In this document: positions 7,297-16,479 of the stretch, one piece after another
Layout of the letters: each line of letters opens with the position of its first letter
Position numbering within the stretch: position 1 is the stretch's first letter
Translations under genes and position numbers: made by a program
From: Bacillus sp. DNRA2
Lineage (GTDB): Bacteria; Bacillota; Bacilli; Bacillales; Cytobacillaceae
Direction: 5' to 3'
Length of the DNA stretch: 64,000 nucleotides
Assembly: GCF_012843265.1 (NCBI RefSeq)
Contig: NZ_JABAIT010000019.1
Coordinates: forward strand, 1 to 64,000
Notes under the pieces: generated by a model
What the model saw: only the letters and a program-made list of their open reading frames with translations
Told to the model about the DNA's origin: nothing
The model's database searches: none

Positions 7297-8559
7297 ATGG
7301 AAGCAACAAACAAACACAATGGCTATTTTATGATGGCGGTACTTTGGCTCGCATATGTGACATTTGCGATGAATTGGGTAGCAGGTTCATCCTTAACTCC
7401 CCAAATAACACAAACTTTTTTTGGGGGGCCAGTTGATCCTGTTATCGCCCAATTAGTTAACTATTCAATCACCACCGCTCGCGTTTTTGCTAATATACTG
7501 GCGGCGATCATCCTGATGAAACTAGGACCGAAGAAAGCTGCTGGTACTGCGATTGCCTTATTATTGATGGGACTTGTTGCGATATATCTTCCAAATTATT
7601 GGGCTTATACCGTTGCACGAATGGTGATGGCAGTTGGTGGGTCGATGGTCATCGTTTATATGAATCCAGTAGTTGCGCATTATGTCACAAATTCAAAAGT
7701 AAAGCTGCGAATCAATGCGGCAAATACTGTTTCTTACAACGTTGGAGCGTTTATTGTAGCGATTTTGTTCACGGTGTTTGCGAAACAAATGGTGGCAAAT
7801 TGGCAGCTAACGTTAACGATTTTTGCATCCTTAACCATATTGGTATTCATTGCTTGGTTGTTAAAGGCTGAAAACTTTGAAACGCAATCACATTCAGATG
7901 CGACAGAGCCAGAATATGGCTATAAAGACGCGTTAAAGGATCCCTTTTTATGGCGTTACGGTTTGGCTTTTGCATCCTTTTTGACTCTATATGTGTTATC
8001 ACTTGTCAGCTTTAAAGCAATTTTTGATCAATATACATTGCTGAATGGTTCCGTTACGAATTTGCTTATTTCAGGTTTTGGTATTTTAGGTACTTTTGTT
8101 GGAATTCGCATCGGAAATGGTGGTATGGAAAGCAAGCCAGTTTTGGTGATGTCTGGGGTAATGATGGTTGGAGCGTTCGCACTGGCTTTATTTTTCGCAA
8201 ATAAGAATCCGCTCTTAGCGTATACATTTATTTCACTATCAGGCTTTGCGATGTTTATTCAATATCCGATTTTCTTGAATTTGCCACATGAACTCAAGGG
8301 AATGACACCGCAAAAATTAACGATTATGTTTGGATTGTTCTGGGCGATTGCTTATGCAGGCCAAACGATTGCAACAATTATCTGGAGCTTTATTTTAGGA
8401 AAATCAGGATATGTACCGGCGATGATTTTCTTTATTTCAATGGCAAGTGTATATATTTTCCTAGTTGCAACCTTCCCGGAAACAAGAGCGAAAGAAGAGG
8501 CTTTAAAAACTGGCTTCAGAAAGAGCTCGCTTGCAATTAAATTACATTTTGGGAAGTAA
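7297..8559 (+). CDS. Major facilitator superfamily transporter upstream of ldh
   Basis: A hydrophobic protein of 420 residues with about twelve membrane helices and the MFS pattern of two six-helix halves. Family-type loops such as LGPKKAAG and ARMVMAVGG are present. It belongs with the anion/CynX-like or OFA-type carriers; the exact substrate is not certain. An upstream in-frame GTG (7285) lies inside the GAGGTGG ribosome site, so the ATG at 7297 is preferred. It shares the Rex-controlled promoter with ldh, which suggests a role in fermentation, for example moving lactate or another organic acid. Confidence 0.82.
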   Translation: MEATNKHNGYFMMAVLWLAYVTFAMNWVAGSSLTPQITQTFFGGPVDPVIAQLVNYSITTARVFANILAAIILMKLGPKKAAGTAIALLLMGLVAIYLPNYWAYTVARMVMAVGGSMVIVYMNPVVAHYVTNSKVKLRINAANTVSYNVGAFIVAILFTVFAKQMVANWQLTLTIFASLTILVFIAWLLKAENFETQSHSDATEPEYGYKDALKDPFLWRYGLAFASFLTLYVLSLVSFKAIFDQYTLLNGSVTNLLISGFGILGTFVGIRIGNGGMESKPVLVMSGVMMVGAFALALFFANKNPLLAYTFISLSGFAMFIQYPIFLNLPHELKGMTPQKLTIMFGLFWAIAYAGQTIATIIWSFILGKSGYVPAMIFFISMASVYIFLVATFPETRAKEEALKTGFRKSSLAIKLHFGK

Positions 8560-8611
8560 TCAGTAATCCGCGCATCATGAATTTATCAATATAGATATCA
8601 CAACTATTTAA

Positions 8612-9580
<969 letters not shown>

Positions 9581-9595
9581 ATAAGTGCCTAAAAA

Positions 9596-9620
9596 GGTGC
9601 CTGGCACCACCCGAATTTTG
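9596..9620 (-). repeat. Dispersed intergenic repeat, truncated copy 1
   Basis: GGTGCCTGGCACCACCCGAATTTT-type sequence, the complement of the right arm of the dispersed element described at 23042. The GTTTCAC end is missing here. It lies 15 bases after the ldh stop codon. Confidence 0.75.
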
Positions 9621-9626
9621 TCGAAA

Positions 9627-9661
9627 GAAATCCCCCTTTTGAAATAATAGGGGGATTTCTT
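9627..9661. terminator. Bidirectional rho-independent terminator
   Basis: GAAATCCCCC (9627-9636) pairs with GGGGGATTTC (9650-9659). It separates convergent ldh and the flavin-binding protein gene. Confidence 0.85.
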
Positions 9662-9666
9662 AATCT

Positions 9667-10230
9667 TTAGCGGTTTTTCTTTAAATCATCGGCTTGTTTT
9701 CGCCCTACGAAGAAGATTTCATTTGGTTCAGCGAGAGCTTGTTTTCCTGTAATTTGGTCGGGAACAAGGCAGTAAACAACCGTTTTGCTATTCAAAGATG
9801 AACGATATTGTTCAACAAATCTTGGTGCAAGGCTTTTCTCAAAATAGCCAGGAACAAATTTATCTAGCATACCTTGCAAAGCTCTCGTTGCTTCACCAAT
9901 ATCCTCAATCATCTTGATTTGTCCAAATACCATTACACTCGTATAACTTGTTCCAATATCGGAAGGGAGCGGATGGGCGACCGTCCCTAAATCTTCAGAC
10001 ACTGTAAAGCAAACTCGGCTGCTAGTTTTCAGTGCATCTGTTTTTCGTCCTTCATCACTTGAATGAAAAAAAATCATTTGGTCCTTCCAGACATAATTTA
10101 ATGGCACAACATAGGTCCCTTCTTCATCACTCAATCCTAAATAACCAATCTTTGCCCTCATGAGCAAATCATTTATTTTTTGTTCATCATTTAAAGTATT
10201 TGAAGTACGTCTAATTTCTCTATATTTCAT
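9667..10230 (-). CDS. Pyridoxamine-5'-phosphate-oxidase-fold flavin/heme-binding protein
   Basis: A 187-residue protein with the split-barrel fold of the PNPOx-like family. Motifs are LGLSDEEGTYVVPLNY near residue 31 and MIFFHSSDEGRKTDAL near 53-68; the latter is the typical FMN-contact segment. Relatives include NimA-type nitroreductases and uncharacterised pyridoxamine 5'-phosphate oxidase family proteins. The C-terminal extension (GKQALAEPNEIFF) is family-typical. The true substrate is unknown. It is monocistronic and divergent from the biotin operon. Confidence 0.82.
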   Translation of the reverse strand: MKYREIRRTSNTLNDEQKINDLLMRAKIGYLGLSDEEGTYVVPLNYVWKDQMIFFHSSDEGRKTDALKTSSRVCFTVSEDLGTVAHPLPSDIGTSYTSVMVFGQIKMIEDIGEATRALQGMLDKFVPGYFEKSLAPRFVEQYRSSLNSKTVVYCLVPDQITGKQALAEPNEIFFVGRKQADDLKKNR

Positions 10231-10339
10231 TCATGAACCTTCTCCCGTAATGTTATTTTTTAAAAACTTAATAAGGTTCAATTCTAGGAAATCGCCCTTT
10301 TTCCTGCAAACAAAGGCTGTCTTGTACATTATTTTATTT

Positions 10340-10379
10340 TTGTTAACCAATTGACATAAACGGTTAACAAATTTATATT
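10340..10379 (+). promoter_or_regulatory. Sigma-A promoter overlapped by a BirA operator
   Basis: TTGTTAACC (10340-10348) and GGTTAACAA (10362-10370) are perfect nine-base inverted arms spaced by 13 bases, as in BirA operators of Bacillota. Inside and across it lie TTGACA (10351-10356) and TATATT (10374-10379), spaced by 17. Biotinyl-AMP-bound BirA should therefore block this promoter directly. This is strong independent evidence that the following genes belong to biotin synthesis. Confidence 0.9.
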
Positions 10380-10456
10380 AAAATGGCGATGGTATTTCGA
10401 TATTTGTTTACATAACATTATTATTTTCATAAAAAAAAGATTTGGAGGGAGGAAGC

Positions 10457-11224
10457 ATGCTAGATAAGCATCTGTTTAGTGTGAGAATGAGAGCTTCAAA
10501 GAATGGTTCACACGAACAAGGAGGGAAGCACATCTCTGGTGGTGAAATGATTTCTGCATATTGCGATCTTCAGCAAGCTATCAAAATATTGTCTGAAAAA
10601 GCGTTAATCCACACCAGAGGAAAACCGGATTTCATGCAAATACAACTTGAAGCCATTCATGAGTCAATAACATACATAAATCCACTTACAATCACCACTA
10701 ATGAAGTCAGAACTGTTGAACAGGGTCAGAAGCTTGCCCAGGAATTGTTATTGTCAGCGGGTGTTTCTCATCATTCCATTGAGAGTGCCTATCGTGAAAT
10801 GACCGAATATTCAGGGATTAGAGGTGCGCTTGTCATCGATTATCAAACTGGAGAAAGATTGGATGAAAGACGTGACCGAGGGATAAGGGTTTCCAGAATG
10901 GATTGGGTAGAGGATAATTTCGCGATTTGGGCTGCGGTAAATCATATCTCAATGAACGCCAGATTAAAAGAGGCACTTGCACTTGCATCGAAAGTCACCG
11001 CACATCCTGCGACGGTTGCCGAGTTATGCTGGTCCGATGATCCAGAGTATGTTACTGGCTATGTGGCAAGCAAAAATTTTGGCTACCAACGTATTACAAA
11101 ATTAAAGGAATTGGGGGACGAACAAGGCTGCCGTATCTTTTTTGTCGATCGTCAAAGAGAAGAAGATTCATATTTTCATTACTTGGAAAAGCAGCCTGTT
11201 TTTGTTCATTGGAAGAATGAGTAA
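10457..11224 (+). CDS. bioW: 6-carboxyhexanoate-CoA ligase (pimeloyl-CoA synthetase)
   Basis: A 255-residue BioW-type enzyme that activates pimelate to pimeloyl-CoA with ATP and CoA, the entry step to biotin. It matches the family along its length: FSVRMRASK at the N-terminus, GGKHISGGE, a central RDRGIRVSRMDW, and the C-terminal HPATVAELCWSDDPEYVTGY. The ATG at 10457 sits correctly after GGAGGGAGGAAGC; an in-frame TTG further upstream does not. It is the first gene behind the BirA-controlled promoter, followed by bioF and a P450. Confidence 0.93.
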   Translation: MLDKHLFSVRMRASKNGSHEQGGKHISGGEMISAYCDLQQAIKILSEKALIHTRGKPDFMQIQLEAIHESITYINPLTITTNEVRTVEQGQKLAQELLLSAGVSHHSIESAYREMTEYSGIRGALVIDYQTGERLDERRDRGIRVSRMDWVEDNFAIWAAVNHISMNARLKEALALASKVTAHPATVAELCWSDDPEYVTGYVASKNFGYQRITKLKELGDEQGCRIFFVDRQREEDSYFHYLEKQPVFVHWKNE

Positions 11225-11271
11225 TCTTTCGTCGCTAGTTTTGATTTTTTTAACGAGGGGATAGAGTTTGC

Positions 11272-12447
11272 ATGGAAATTGAATTAGATAGTTGGTTAAA
11301 GGAAAGATTACATCAAACAATTGATTCAGGCCTGTACCGAACCTTACGAACGATGACTAGTGCTCCTGGACCGCAAATGGTTGTAGAGGACCTGAGGCAA
11401 TTAGTATTTTCGTCAAATAATTATTTAGGATTAGCTAATGACCAAAGATTGATCTATGCAGCGGAGGAAATCCTTTATGAATTTGGTGTAGGTAGTAGTG
11501 GCTCTCGATTAACGACAGGTCATACTAGATGGCATCAAAAGCTCGAGCAACAAATTGCCCAATTTAAGCAAACAGAGGCTGCACTACTGTTTTCATCTGG
11601 ATATTTAGCAAACGTCGGAGTTTTATCTGCGATTCCCGAAAAAGGCGATGTAATCTTAAGCGACCGCTTAAATCATGCCAGTCTTATCGATGGATGTCGT
11701 TTATCTGGGGCGGAAACTGTTGTTTATGAGCATGTTGACATGAGCGACCTGGAAGAAAAACTACACGCGGCTCAAACGTATCAACATCGTTTCATTGTCA
11801 CAGATGGTGTGTTTAGTATGGACGGAAATATTGCACCGCTTGACCAAATCATGAAGCTTGCCAAAAGATATAATGCTTTTGTGATTGTTGATGATGCTCA
11901 TGCAACGGGTGTTCTTGGGGAGCATGGACGAGGAACAAGTGAACATTTCAACGTTCAACCTGATATAGTCATTGGAACTTTAAGTAAAGCAGTTGGGACG
12001 GAAGGCGGTTTTGTTTGCGGATCCCAAGTGTTGATTGATTTTCTTAAGAATCACGCCAGAACATTTATTTTCCAGACTGCGATTCCAGCTGCTATTTGTG
12101 CTGCTTCGTATGTGGCGTTTGAGATTATGGAGCATGATCAAGACCGACGTCAGCAATTACTAGCGAAGGCAGAAAATATTAGATCGGGTTTGCAGGAAAT
12201 GGGTTTTACTATAAAAGGTGAGGGTACACCAATTATTCCAGTAATCATTGGCGATCCATACTCTGCTGCGAGTTTTGCAAATAAGCTACAGAATGAAGGG
12301 GTTTTTGCGCCAGCAATTCGCCCACCAACAGTCGAATGGGCAGAAAGCAGGATTCGCTTGACCGTGACTAGTGAGCATCATGCATCAGATATTGAGTATC
12401 TTTTGGCGACTTTTTATAAAATTGGAAAGGAACTGAAGATAATATAG
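11272..12447 (+). CDS. bioF: 8-amino-7-oxononanoate synthase
   Basis: A 391-residue PLP enzyme of the alpha-oxoamine synthase family that condenses pimeloyl-CoA with L-alanine. All key residues are present: SSNNYLGLAN, GSRLTTGH, the ring-stacking histidine in DRLNHASLIDG, the aspartate/histidine in VDDAHATGVLG, and the Schiff-base lysine K239 in IGTLSKAVG. The family also contains KBL (2-amino-3-ketobutyrate CoA ligase), but the BirA operator and the bioW neighbour favour BioF. It is the intact paralogue of the lysine-less protein at 276-1445. The GAGGGG site is about 12 bases before the ATG. Confidence 0.9.
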   Translation: MEIELDSWLKERLHQTIDSGLYRTLRTMTSAPGPQMVVEDLRQLVFSSNNYLGLANDQRLIYAAEEILYEFGVGSSGSRLTTGHTRWHQKLEQQIAQFKQTEAALLFSSGYLANVGVLSAIPEKGDVILSDRLNHASLIDGCRLSGAETVVYEHVDMSDLEEKLHAAQTYQHRFIVTDGVFSMDGNIAPLDQIMKLAKRYNAFVIVDDAHATGVLGEHGRGTSEHFNVQPDIVIGTLSKAVGTEGGFVCGSQVLIDFLKNHARTFIFQTAIPAAICAASYVAFEIMEHDQDRRQQLLAKAENIRSGLQEMGFTIKGEGTPIIPVIIGDPYSAASFANKLQNEGVFAPAIRPPTVEWAESRIRLTVTSEHHASDIEYLLATFYKIGKELKII

Positions 12448-12542
12448 TTTTTTAGGAATATAAATGGTTTGGTGAAGGTTAGACGTCCGAAAAACCGCAA
12501 GACGAAAGTGGAATTTATAATAACAAATTAGAGGTTAAACAA

Positions 12543-13766
12543 ATGAAAACTAAACAAATTTCGAAAAAAAACCAGGACCTATTACTGTCAGCTCCTGAAT
12601 TCTTAAAGAATCCATATCCATTTTACGAAGAAATGCGCTCAGCCAACCCAATCTTGAAAATGAGTGCTTATAAATACTCAGGTTGGTATGTAACGGGGTA
12701 TGATGAGGCGGTTACTATTTTAAAAAATAATAAATTTCAAAATAGAACACCACTGCCACCGACTACAAGAAAATATGAAGAGTTAAAAACCATTCAAGAC
12801 AATATGCTGGTGTTTAAAAACCAACAGGATCATAAAAGATTGAGAATGTTAATGAGTAAAGGATTTACCCCGAATGTAATCGATGGGATTCGTCCGTATA
12901 TGGAAAAAATTGCTCTTGAACTGCTCACTCAAGCAAAAGTTGCGAAACAAATGGATGTTGTTTCGGATTTTGCCTTCTCTTTAGCAAGTCATGTTATTGC
13001 AAAACTTTTGGGCGTGCCAAAAGAAGATCGGAATCTTTTTCGGGAATGGACGATCGAGCTTATTCCAACGATTGATTTCACTAGGTCAAGAATGGTTCTA
13101 GCGAATGGAAACGATGTAATTAAGGATTTTATGATGTATTTTAAGGGCTTAATCAACAATCGCAGGCAACAACCTCAGCAAGATTTTATCAGTCAGCTTA
13201 TAAAGGATGAGCAAGAAGGGGATAGGCTATCGGAAGATGAATTGCTAGCAGCCTGTATTTTGCTTGTCATTGCAGGACACGAGACCACTGTTAATCTTAT
13301 CAGTAATACGATTCTGACTTTGAAAAATAATCCTGAACAGCTTGTCCTGCTAAGGGAAAATCCTGATTTGATTGAACCGGCAATCGATGAGGTTTTGCGG
13401 TATGAGAGTCCAACCCAATTAACAGCAAGGGTTGCAGCAGAGCGGGTGGAAGTGGCCGGAGTTACGATTGAACAAGGTGAGCAAGTGTACATTATGCTAG
13501 GAGCAGCAAACAGAGACCCTAAACAATTTAAAAATCCTGCTCAATTTGATATTACGCGCAGTCCCAACCCTCATCTTGCGTTTGGGTCTGGTTCACATTT
13601 TTGCTTAGGTGCCTCATTAGCTCGGTTAGAAGCCCAAGTAGCACTTCAAACATTCCTAGAAAGCGTTGAATGTTTCGAGGTTGATTCGGAGGGAGTTCAA
13701 TGGCGAAAATTGGTCGGCTTTAGAGCTCTCGAAACACTCCCAATCATATTGGAATGTGAAAAGTGA
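12543..13766 (+). CDS. bioI: Cytochrome P450, BioI-like
   Basis: A 407-residue soluble bacterial P450. The I-helix motif AGHETT, the ExxR pair in EVLRYES and the heme loop FGSGSHFCLG with cysteine ligand C354 are all present. In Bacillus subtilis the biotin operon ends with BioI, which cleaves fatty acyl-ACP to pimeloyl-ACP. Position third after bioW and bioF supports that role, although the sequence family (CYP107-like) also includes macrolide and steroid hydroxylases. The gap of 95 bases after bioF holds no terminator. bioA, bioD and bioB are not in the window, so this is a partial pathway. Confidence 0.8.
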   Translation: MKTKQISKKNQDLLLSAPEFLKNPYPFYEEMRSANPILKMSAYKYSGWYVTGYDEAVTILKNNKFQNRTPLPPTTRKYEELKTIQDNMLVFKNQQDHKRLRMLMSKGFTPNVIDGIRPYMEKIALELLTQAKVAKQMDVVSDFAFSLASHVIAKLLGVPKEDRNLFREWTIELIPTIDFTRSRMVLANGNDVIKDFMMYFKGLINNRRQQPQQDFISQLIKDEQEGDRLSEDELLAACILLVIAGHETTVNLISNTILTLKNNPEQLVLLRENPDLIEPAIDEVLRYESPTQLTARVAAERVEVAGVTIEQGEQVYIMLGAANRDPKQFKNPAQFDITRSPNPHLAFGSGSHFCLGASLARLEAQVALQTFLESVECFEVDSEGVQWRKLVGFRALETLPIILECEK

Positions 13767-13783
13767 CTCTGCAAAAGTGGGAA

Positions 13784-13828
13784 ATGGCCTATTTCATGTT
13801 TTTACCTCATTACATGATAATAGGCCAT
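13784..13828 (+). terminator. Long inverted repeat after the P450 gene
   Basis: ATGGCCTATTTCATG (13784-13798) pairs with CATGATAATAGGCCAT (13813-13828) with one bulged base. There is no T tract right after it, so efficiency as an intrinsic terminator is uncertain; it may protect the mRNA end. Confidence 0.5.
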
Positions 13829-13838
13829 ATCCTATATC

Positions 13839-13886
13839 GTGAAACACCCCCTGTGAAACAAGAAAATTCGGGTGGTGCCTGTCACC
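13839..13886 (+). repeat. Dispersed intergenic repeat, half copy 2
   Basis: Two GTGAAAC words nine bases apart, then AAGAAAATTCGGGTGGTGCC and TGTCACC. It has the same composition as the nine other copies in the window. Confidence 0.85.
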
Positions 13887-13914
13887 TTTATTTGTCACCT
13901 TTAATGTGTCATCT

Positions 13915-14694
13915 TTATTGGTCGGCGAATTTCCACCATAATATTGTTCCTGTAAATCCGAGCAAGCCTGTGAAAAAGACAATCAGATAACTGACGGAGC
14001 CAATTGGTTCACTCTCGGGGTCAGCAATTTGACTGTAAAGCGCAGGAATCGACCATGGAAAATAATAACCATGACCCGCTGCCGCAATGACTTGAGCAAA
14101 TACTAGAGTAATAACAACAAAACCAAGTGGTGCCAGATAGCCACGACCATAGCTTGCAAAGAAAGCAACAGGATAGCTTAGGACAATTGTTAACAAAGCA
14201 GAGACCACGAACTTAGAAAATCCAGTTCGGGTGATTTCAGCAGAACCATTTGGTAATTCTATAATGGAACCAATAACAAACCCGAGTCCAAAAACAAAAA
14301 GCGAGAGTAGCACACACCAAAGGGATGCAGCGATAAATTTGCTTAAAACAATCGAGGGCCTGGAAATGGACATGGCGAGGAGGTCCTTATAGGTTCGGTC
14401 AGAATATTCTCGGCCAAAGACCCAGCTAAAGATAAATCCAAATACCAATATTCCACCGACTGCGATTGCCTGAGATAACAAACCAAAGTAGGATGGCCAA
14501 CTGGCTTCCCCAACTAATTGAGCTTTTGCACCTAATAGACCTGTTGATTTGGCAAATTCCGGATTCTTTAACACAAACATAAAAAATCCACCCATTAATG
14601 GAATAAGCATTAATGCTGCAAAAGTAATGGAGAGAATTTTAGACTTTCGGATTTTTAGTATTTCACCATATAAAGAAGCAAATAGCGGTTTCAT
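13915..14694 (-). CDS. ABC-2 type transporter permease
   Basis: A 259-residue membrane protein with about six helices, starting with an amphipathic MKPLFASLYGEILKIRKSK as is common in BcrB/ABC-2 permeases. A YSDRTYKDLLAMSISR segment follows the second helix, the conserved cytoplasmic coupling region of the family. It is translated from an ATG directly after the ATPase stop region. Together they form a BcrAB-like exporter, probably for an antimicrobial peptide or drug; the substrate cannot be told. Confidence 0.83.
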   Translation of the reverse strand: MKPLFASLYGEILKIRKSKILSITFAALMLIPLMGGFFMFVLKNPEFAKSTGLLGAKAQLVGEASWPSYFGLLSQAIAVGGILVFGFIFSWVFGREYSDRTYKDLLAMSISRPSIVLSKFIAASLWCVLLSLFVFGLGFVIGSIIELPNGSAEITRTGFSKFVVSALLTIVLSYPVAFFASYGRGYLAPLGFVVITLVFAQVIAAAGHGYYFPWSIPALYSQIADPESEPIGSVSYLIVFFTGLLGFTGTILWWKFADQ

Positions 14695-15617
14695 TACACA
14701 TTTGCTCCTTTCAGGCCAATGATTCTTAGAAAATAAGATTCTAAATCTTCTTCTTCCATTAAAAGCATAGACGGAGGCAGTCCTGCTTCGACCATGATTT
14801 TAGCAATTTTTTCCGGGTGAACAATAGCTCTATCATCAGTAACTTGTAAGGCTCCCGAAACAGTAAAACTTGCACGATAATTAGCATTGGCTAAAATGCT
14901 TCTTGCTAAATGATTATCGCTAGCATTAATCAATAGACGCTTCGTTAATAGCTGCTCTAATTCATGGGTTGTAACCTCTTGAATTAGACTTCCGTTGTGG
15001 ATGATCCCAATTTTTGACGCCAATTTGGCAATTTCGCTTAAAATATGACTGGAAATAAAGATGGTTGTCCCGTGATTATAAGCAAGATTCTGGAGCAGCT
15101 CACGAATTTCAACAATCCCAGCTGGGTCTAATCCGTTTGCTGGCTCATCAAGAATAAGAATGTCTGGTTGATGGATGAGAGCTTTTGCAATTCCAAGGCG
15201 CTGCCCATTACCTAGTGATAGGTGTTTTGCTTTCTTATATTGGTAAGGAGTCAATTTAAGTTGGTCCATGACCCGAAGCACAGCTTGATTATCCTTGAGT
15301 TGCCGGAGACGGCATACCAATTCTAGGTTTTCCTTTACGGTAAGCTCGGGATAAGAGGCCGGGGTTTCCACCATATAGCCAACGCTTTCCCAAAGTTTAT
15401 TTTCTTTATAGCTCACCTTTTTACCATTCAAATAACATGCTCCTGATGTCGGACGAATCATTCCAAGAAGCATCCGAATGGTTGTCGTTTTTCCAGCACC
15501 GTTCAATCCTAGGAAACCATATATTTCTCCCTTTTTTACATTTACCGTCACATCATTCACTGCGAGAAAACTCTTGAATCGTTTCGTAAGCCTAGTTGTG
15601 ACAATTACATCCGTCAT
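14694..15617 (-). CDS. ABC transporter ATP-binding protein, BcrA-like
   Basis: A 307-residue ATPase: Walker A GLNGAGKTT near residue 37, Q-loop, signature LSLGNGQRLGIAKAL, Walker B ILILDEPANGLD and H-loop SSHILSE. The signature reads LSLGNGQ rather than LSGGQ, common in the bacitracin/lantibiotic exporter subfamily. A C-terminal extension of about 90 residues, also typical of BcrA relatives, follows the ATPase core. It overlaps the TetR gene by four bases and directly abuts the permease gene, so all three are one operon. Confidence 0.88.
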   Translation of the reverse strand: MTDVIVTTRLTKRFKSFLAVNDVTVNVKKGEIYGFLGLNGAGKTTTIRMLLGMIRPTSGACYLNGKKVSYKENKLWESVGYMVETPASYPELTVKENLELVCRLRQLKDNQAVLRVMDQLKLTPYQYKKAKHLSLGNGQRLGIAKALIHQPDILILDEPANGLDPAGIVEIRELLQNLAYNHGTTIFISSHILSEIAKLASKIGIIHNGSLIQEVTTHELEQLLTKRLLINASDNHLARSILANANYRASFTVSGALQVTDDRAIVHPEKIAKIMVEAGLPPSMLLMEEEDLESYFLRIIGLKGANV

Positions 15618-16228
15618 GTTAAGTCCTCCTTAATCACCATACCATCTACGATAAGATTAATTAGAAACTCTAAAGTTTGATGATAGACCGCAACACCGAT
15701 TTGTTCCTTGTGCAAGGTTAAGAGGAACAGGGAGCGGAATATCCCTGCAATAACATCTGGGTTTTTTTGTAAAATAATTCCTTCGTTTTGCCATTTATGA
15801 ATAAGTGGTAAAAGCGAATCAGAATCCTTTTGAAAGTGCTCCTCCAATGCTTCTTTCGGAAGCTTTCGTAAAATTGCCTCCATATTATTATCCAAATAGA
15901 TTTGGCGAATAAAGACATTCTCTTCAACGAGCTGAATGGCTTGATGGAGAAGATCTTTTAAAGCTTTCTTTGGAGATTGGGCTTTTGTAAGATTCGAATC
16001 AATAAAATGCTCTTTAATTTTCTGTTCTTCTTGCTCTAAAATCGCAAAATATAATGCTTCTTTTGAACTGTAAAAAATATAAAATGAACCTTGTGCAATA
16101 CCAACAGCACTTGTAATATCCTTGATACTGGTTTTTTTAAGTCCATAACTACTGAAAAGTTTGCGTCCTTCGGTCAATATCATTTCATTAATTTTCTGTT
16201 TTTCGTTTTCGTTAAAACCCTTTGGCAT
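15614..16228 (-). CDS. TetR family transcriptional regulator of the ABC operon
   Basis: A 204-residue protein with an N-terminal TetR helix-turn-helix: KINEMILTEGRKLFSSYG, then TSIKDITSAVGIAQGSFYIFYSSKEAL. The C-terminal ligand domain is helical. It is the first gene of the operon, overlapping the ATPase gene by ATGA, so it most likely represses its own exporter and responds to a substrate. The TGAATAA inverted repeat upstream of its start is the probable operator. Confidence 0.88.
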   Translation of the reverse strand: MPKGFNENEKQKINEMILTEGRKLFSSYGLKKTSIKDITSAVGIAQGSFYIFYSSKEALYFAILEQEEQKIKEHFIDSNLTKAQSPKKALKDLLHQAIQLVEENVFIRQIYLDNNMEAILRKLPKEALEEHFQKDSDSLLPLIHKWQNEGIILQKNPDVIAGIFRSLFLLTLHKEQIGVAVYHQTLEFLINLIVDGMVIKEDLT

Positions 16229-16257
16229 GTTGGATAAACACCTCTTTTGTGAACATA

Positions 16258-16280
16258 TGAATAATTATTATTTTTATTCA
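16258..16280. promoter_or_regulatory. Probable TetR operator
   Basis: TGAATAA (16258-16264) and TTATTCA (16274-16280) are perfect inverted arms separated by nine bases, 30 bases upstream of the tetR start. A second nested pair, TGTGAA and TTCACA, brackets it. Symmetry and position fit autoregulation by the TetR protein. Confidence 0.65.
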
Positions 16281-16344
16281 CAGAAATTATATCTTAATTT
16301 TAATAAAATAAGAAGGATTTGGGCTTTGTATTAAGAAAGTTTAT

Positions 16345-16388
16345 AAAAATGGCTCATGGTTGATTCACGCTACCGGAGCCATTTTTTT
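16345..16388. terminator. Terminator hairpin in a divergent intergenic region
   Basis: AAAAATGGCTC (16345-16355) pairs with GAGCCATTTTT (16376-16386), with T tracts on both strands. It lies between the divergent tetR and DUF4317 genes, where no mRNA end is expected. It may be an attenuator or the end of a short RNA. Confidence 0.7.
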
Positions 16389-16479
16389 GGTTAGGTGAAG
16401 TTGATATATAACAAACAAAATATCAAGTATTACTATTTTTCTTTTTGAACAGTATAATCAGGGATGGGAGTTGAGACGT

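Noticed and set aside
13763-13990. 75-codon frame after the P450 gene
   Set aside because: It runs through an inverted repeat and a dispersed repeat and into the antisense of the ABC permease gene, with no ribosome site of its own.
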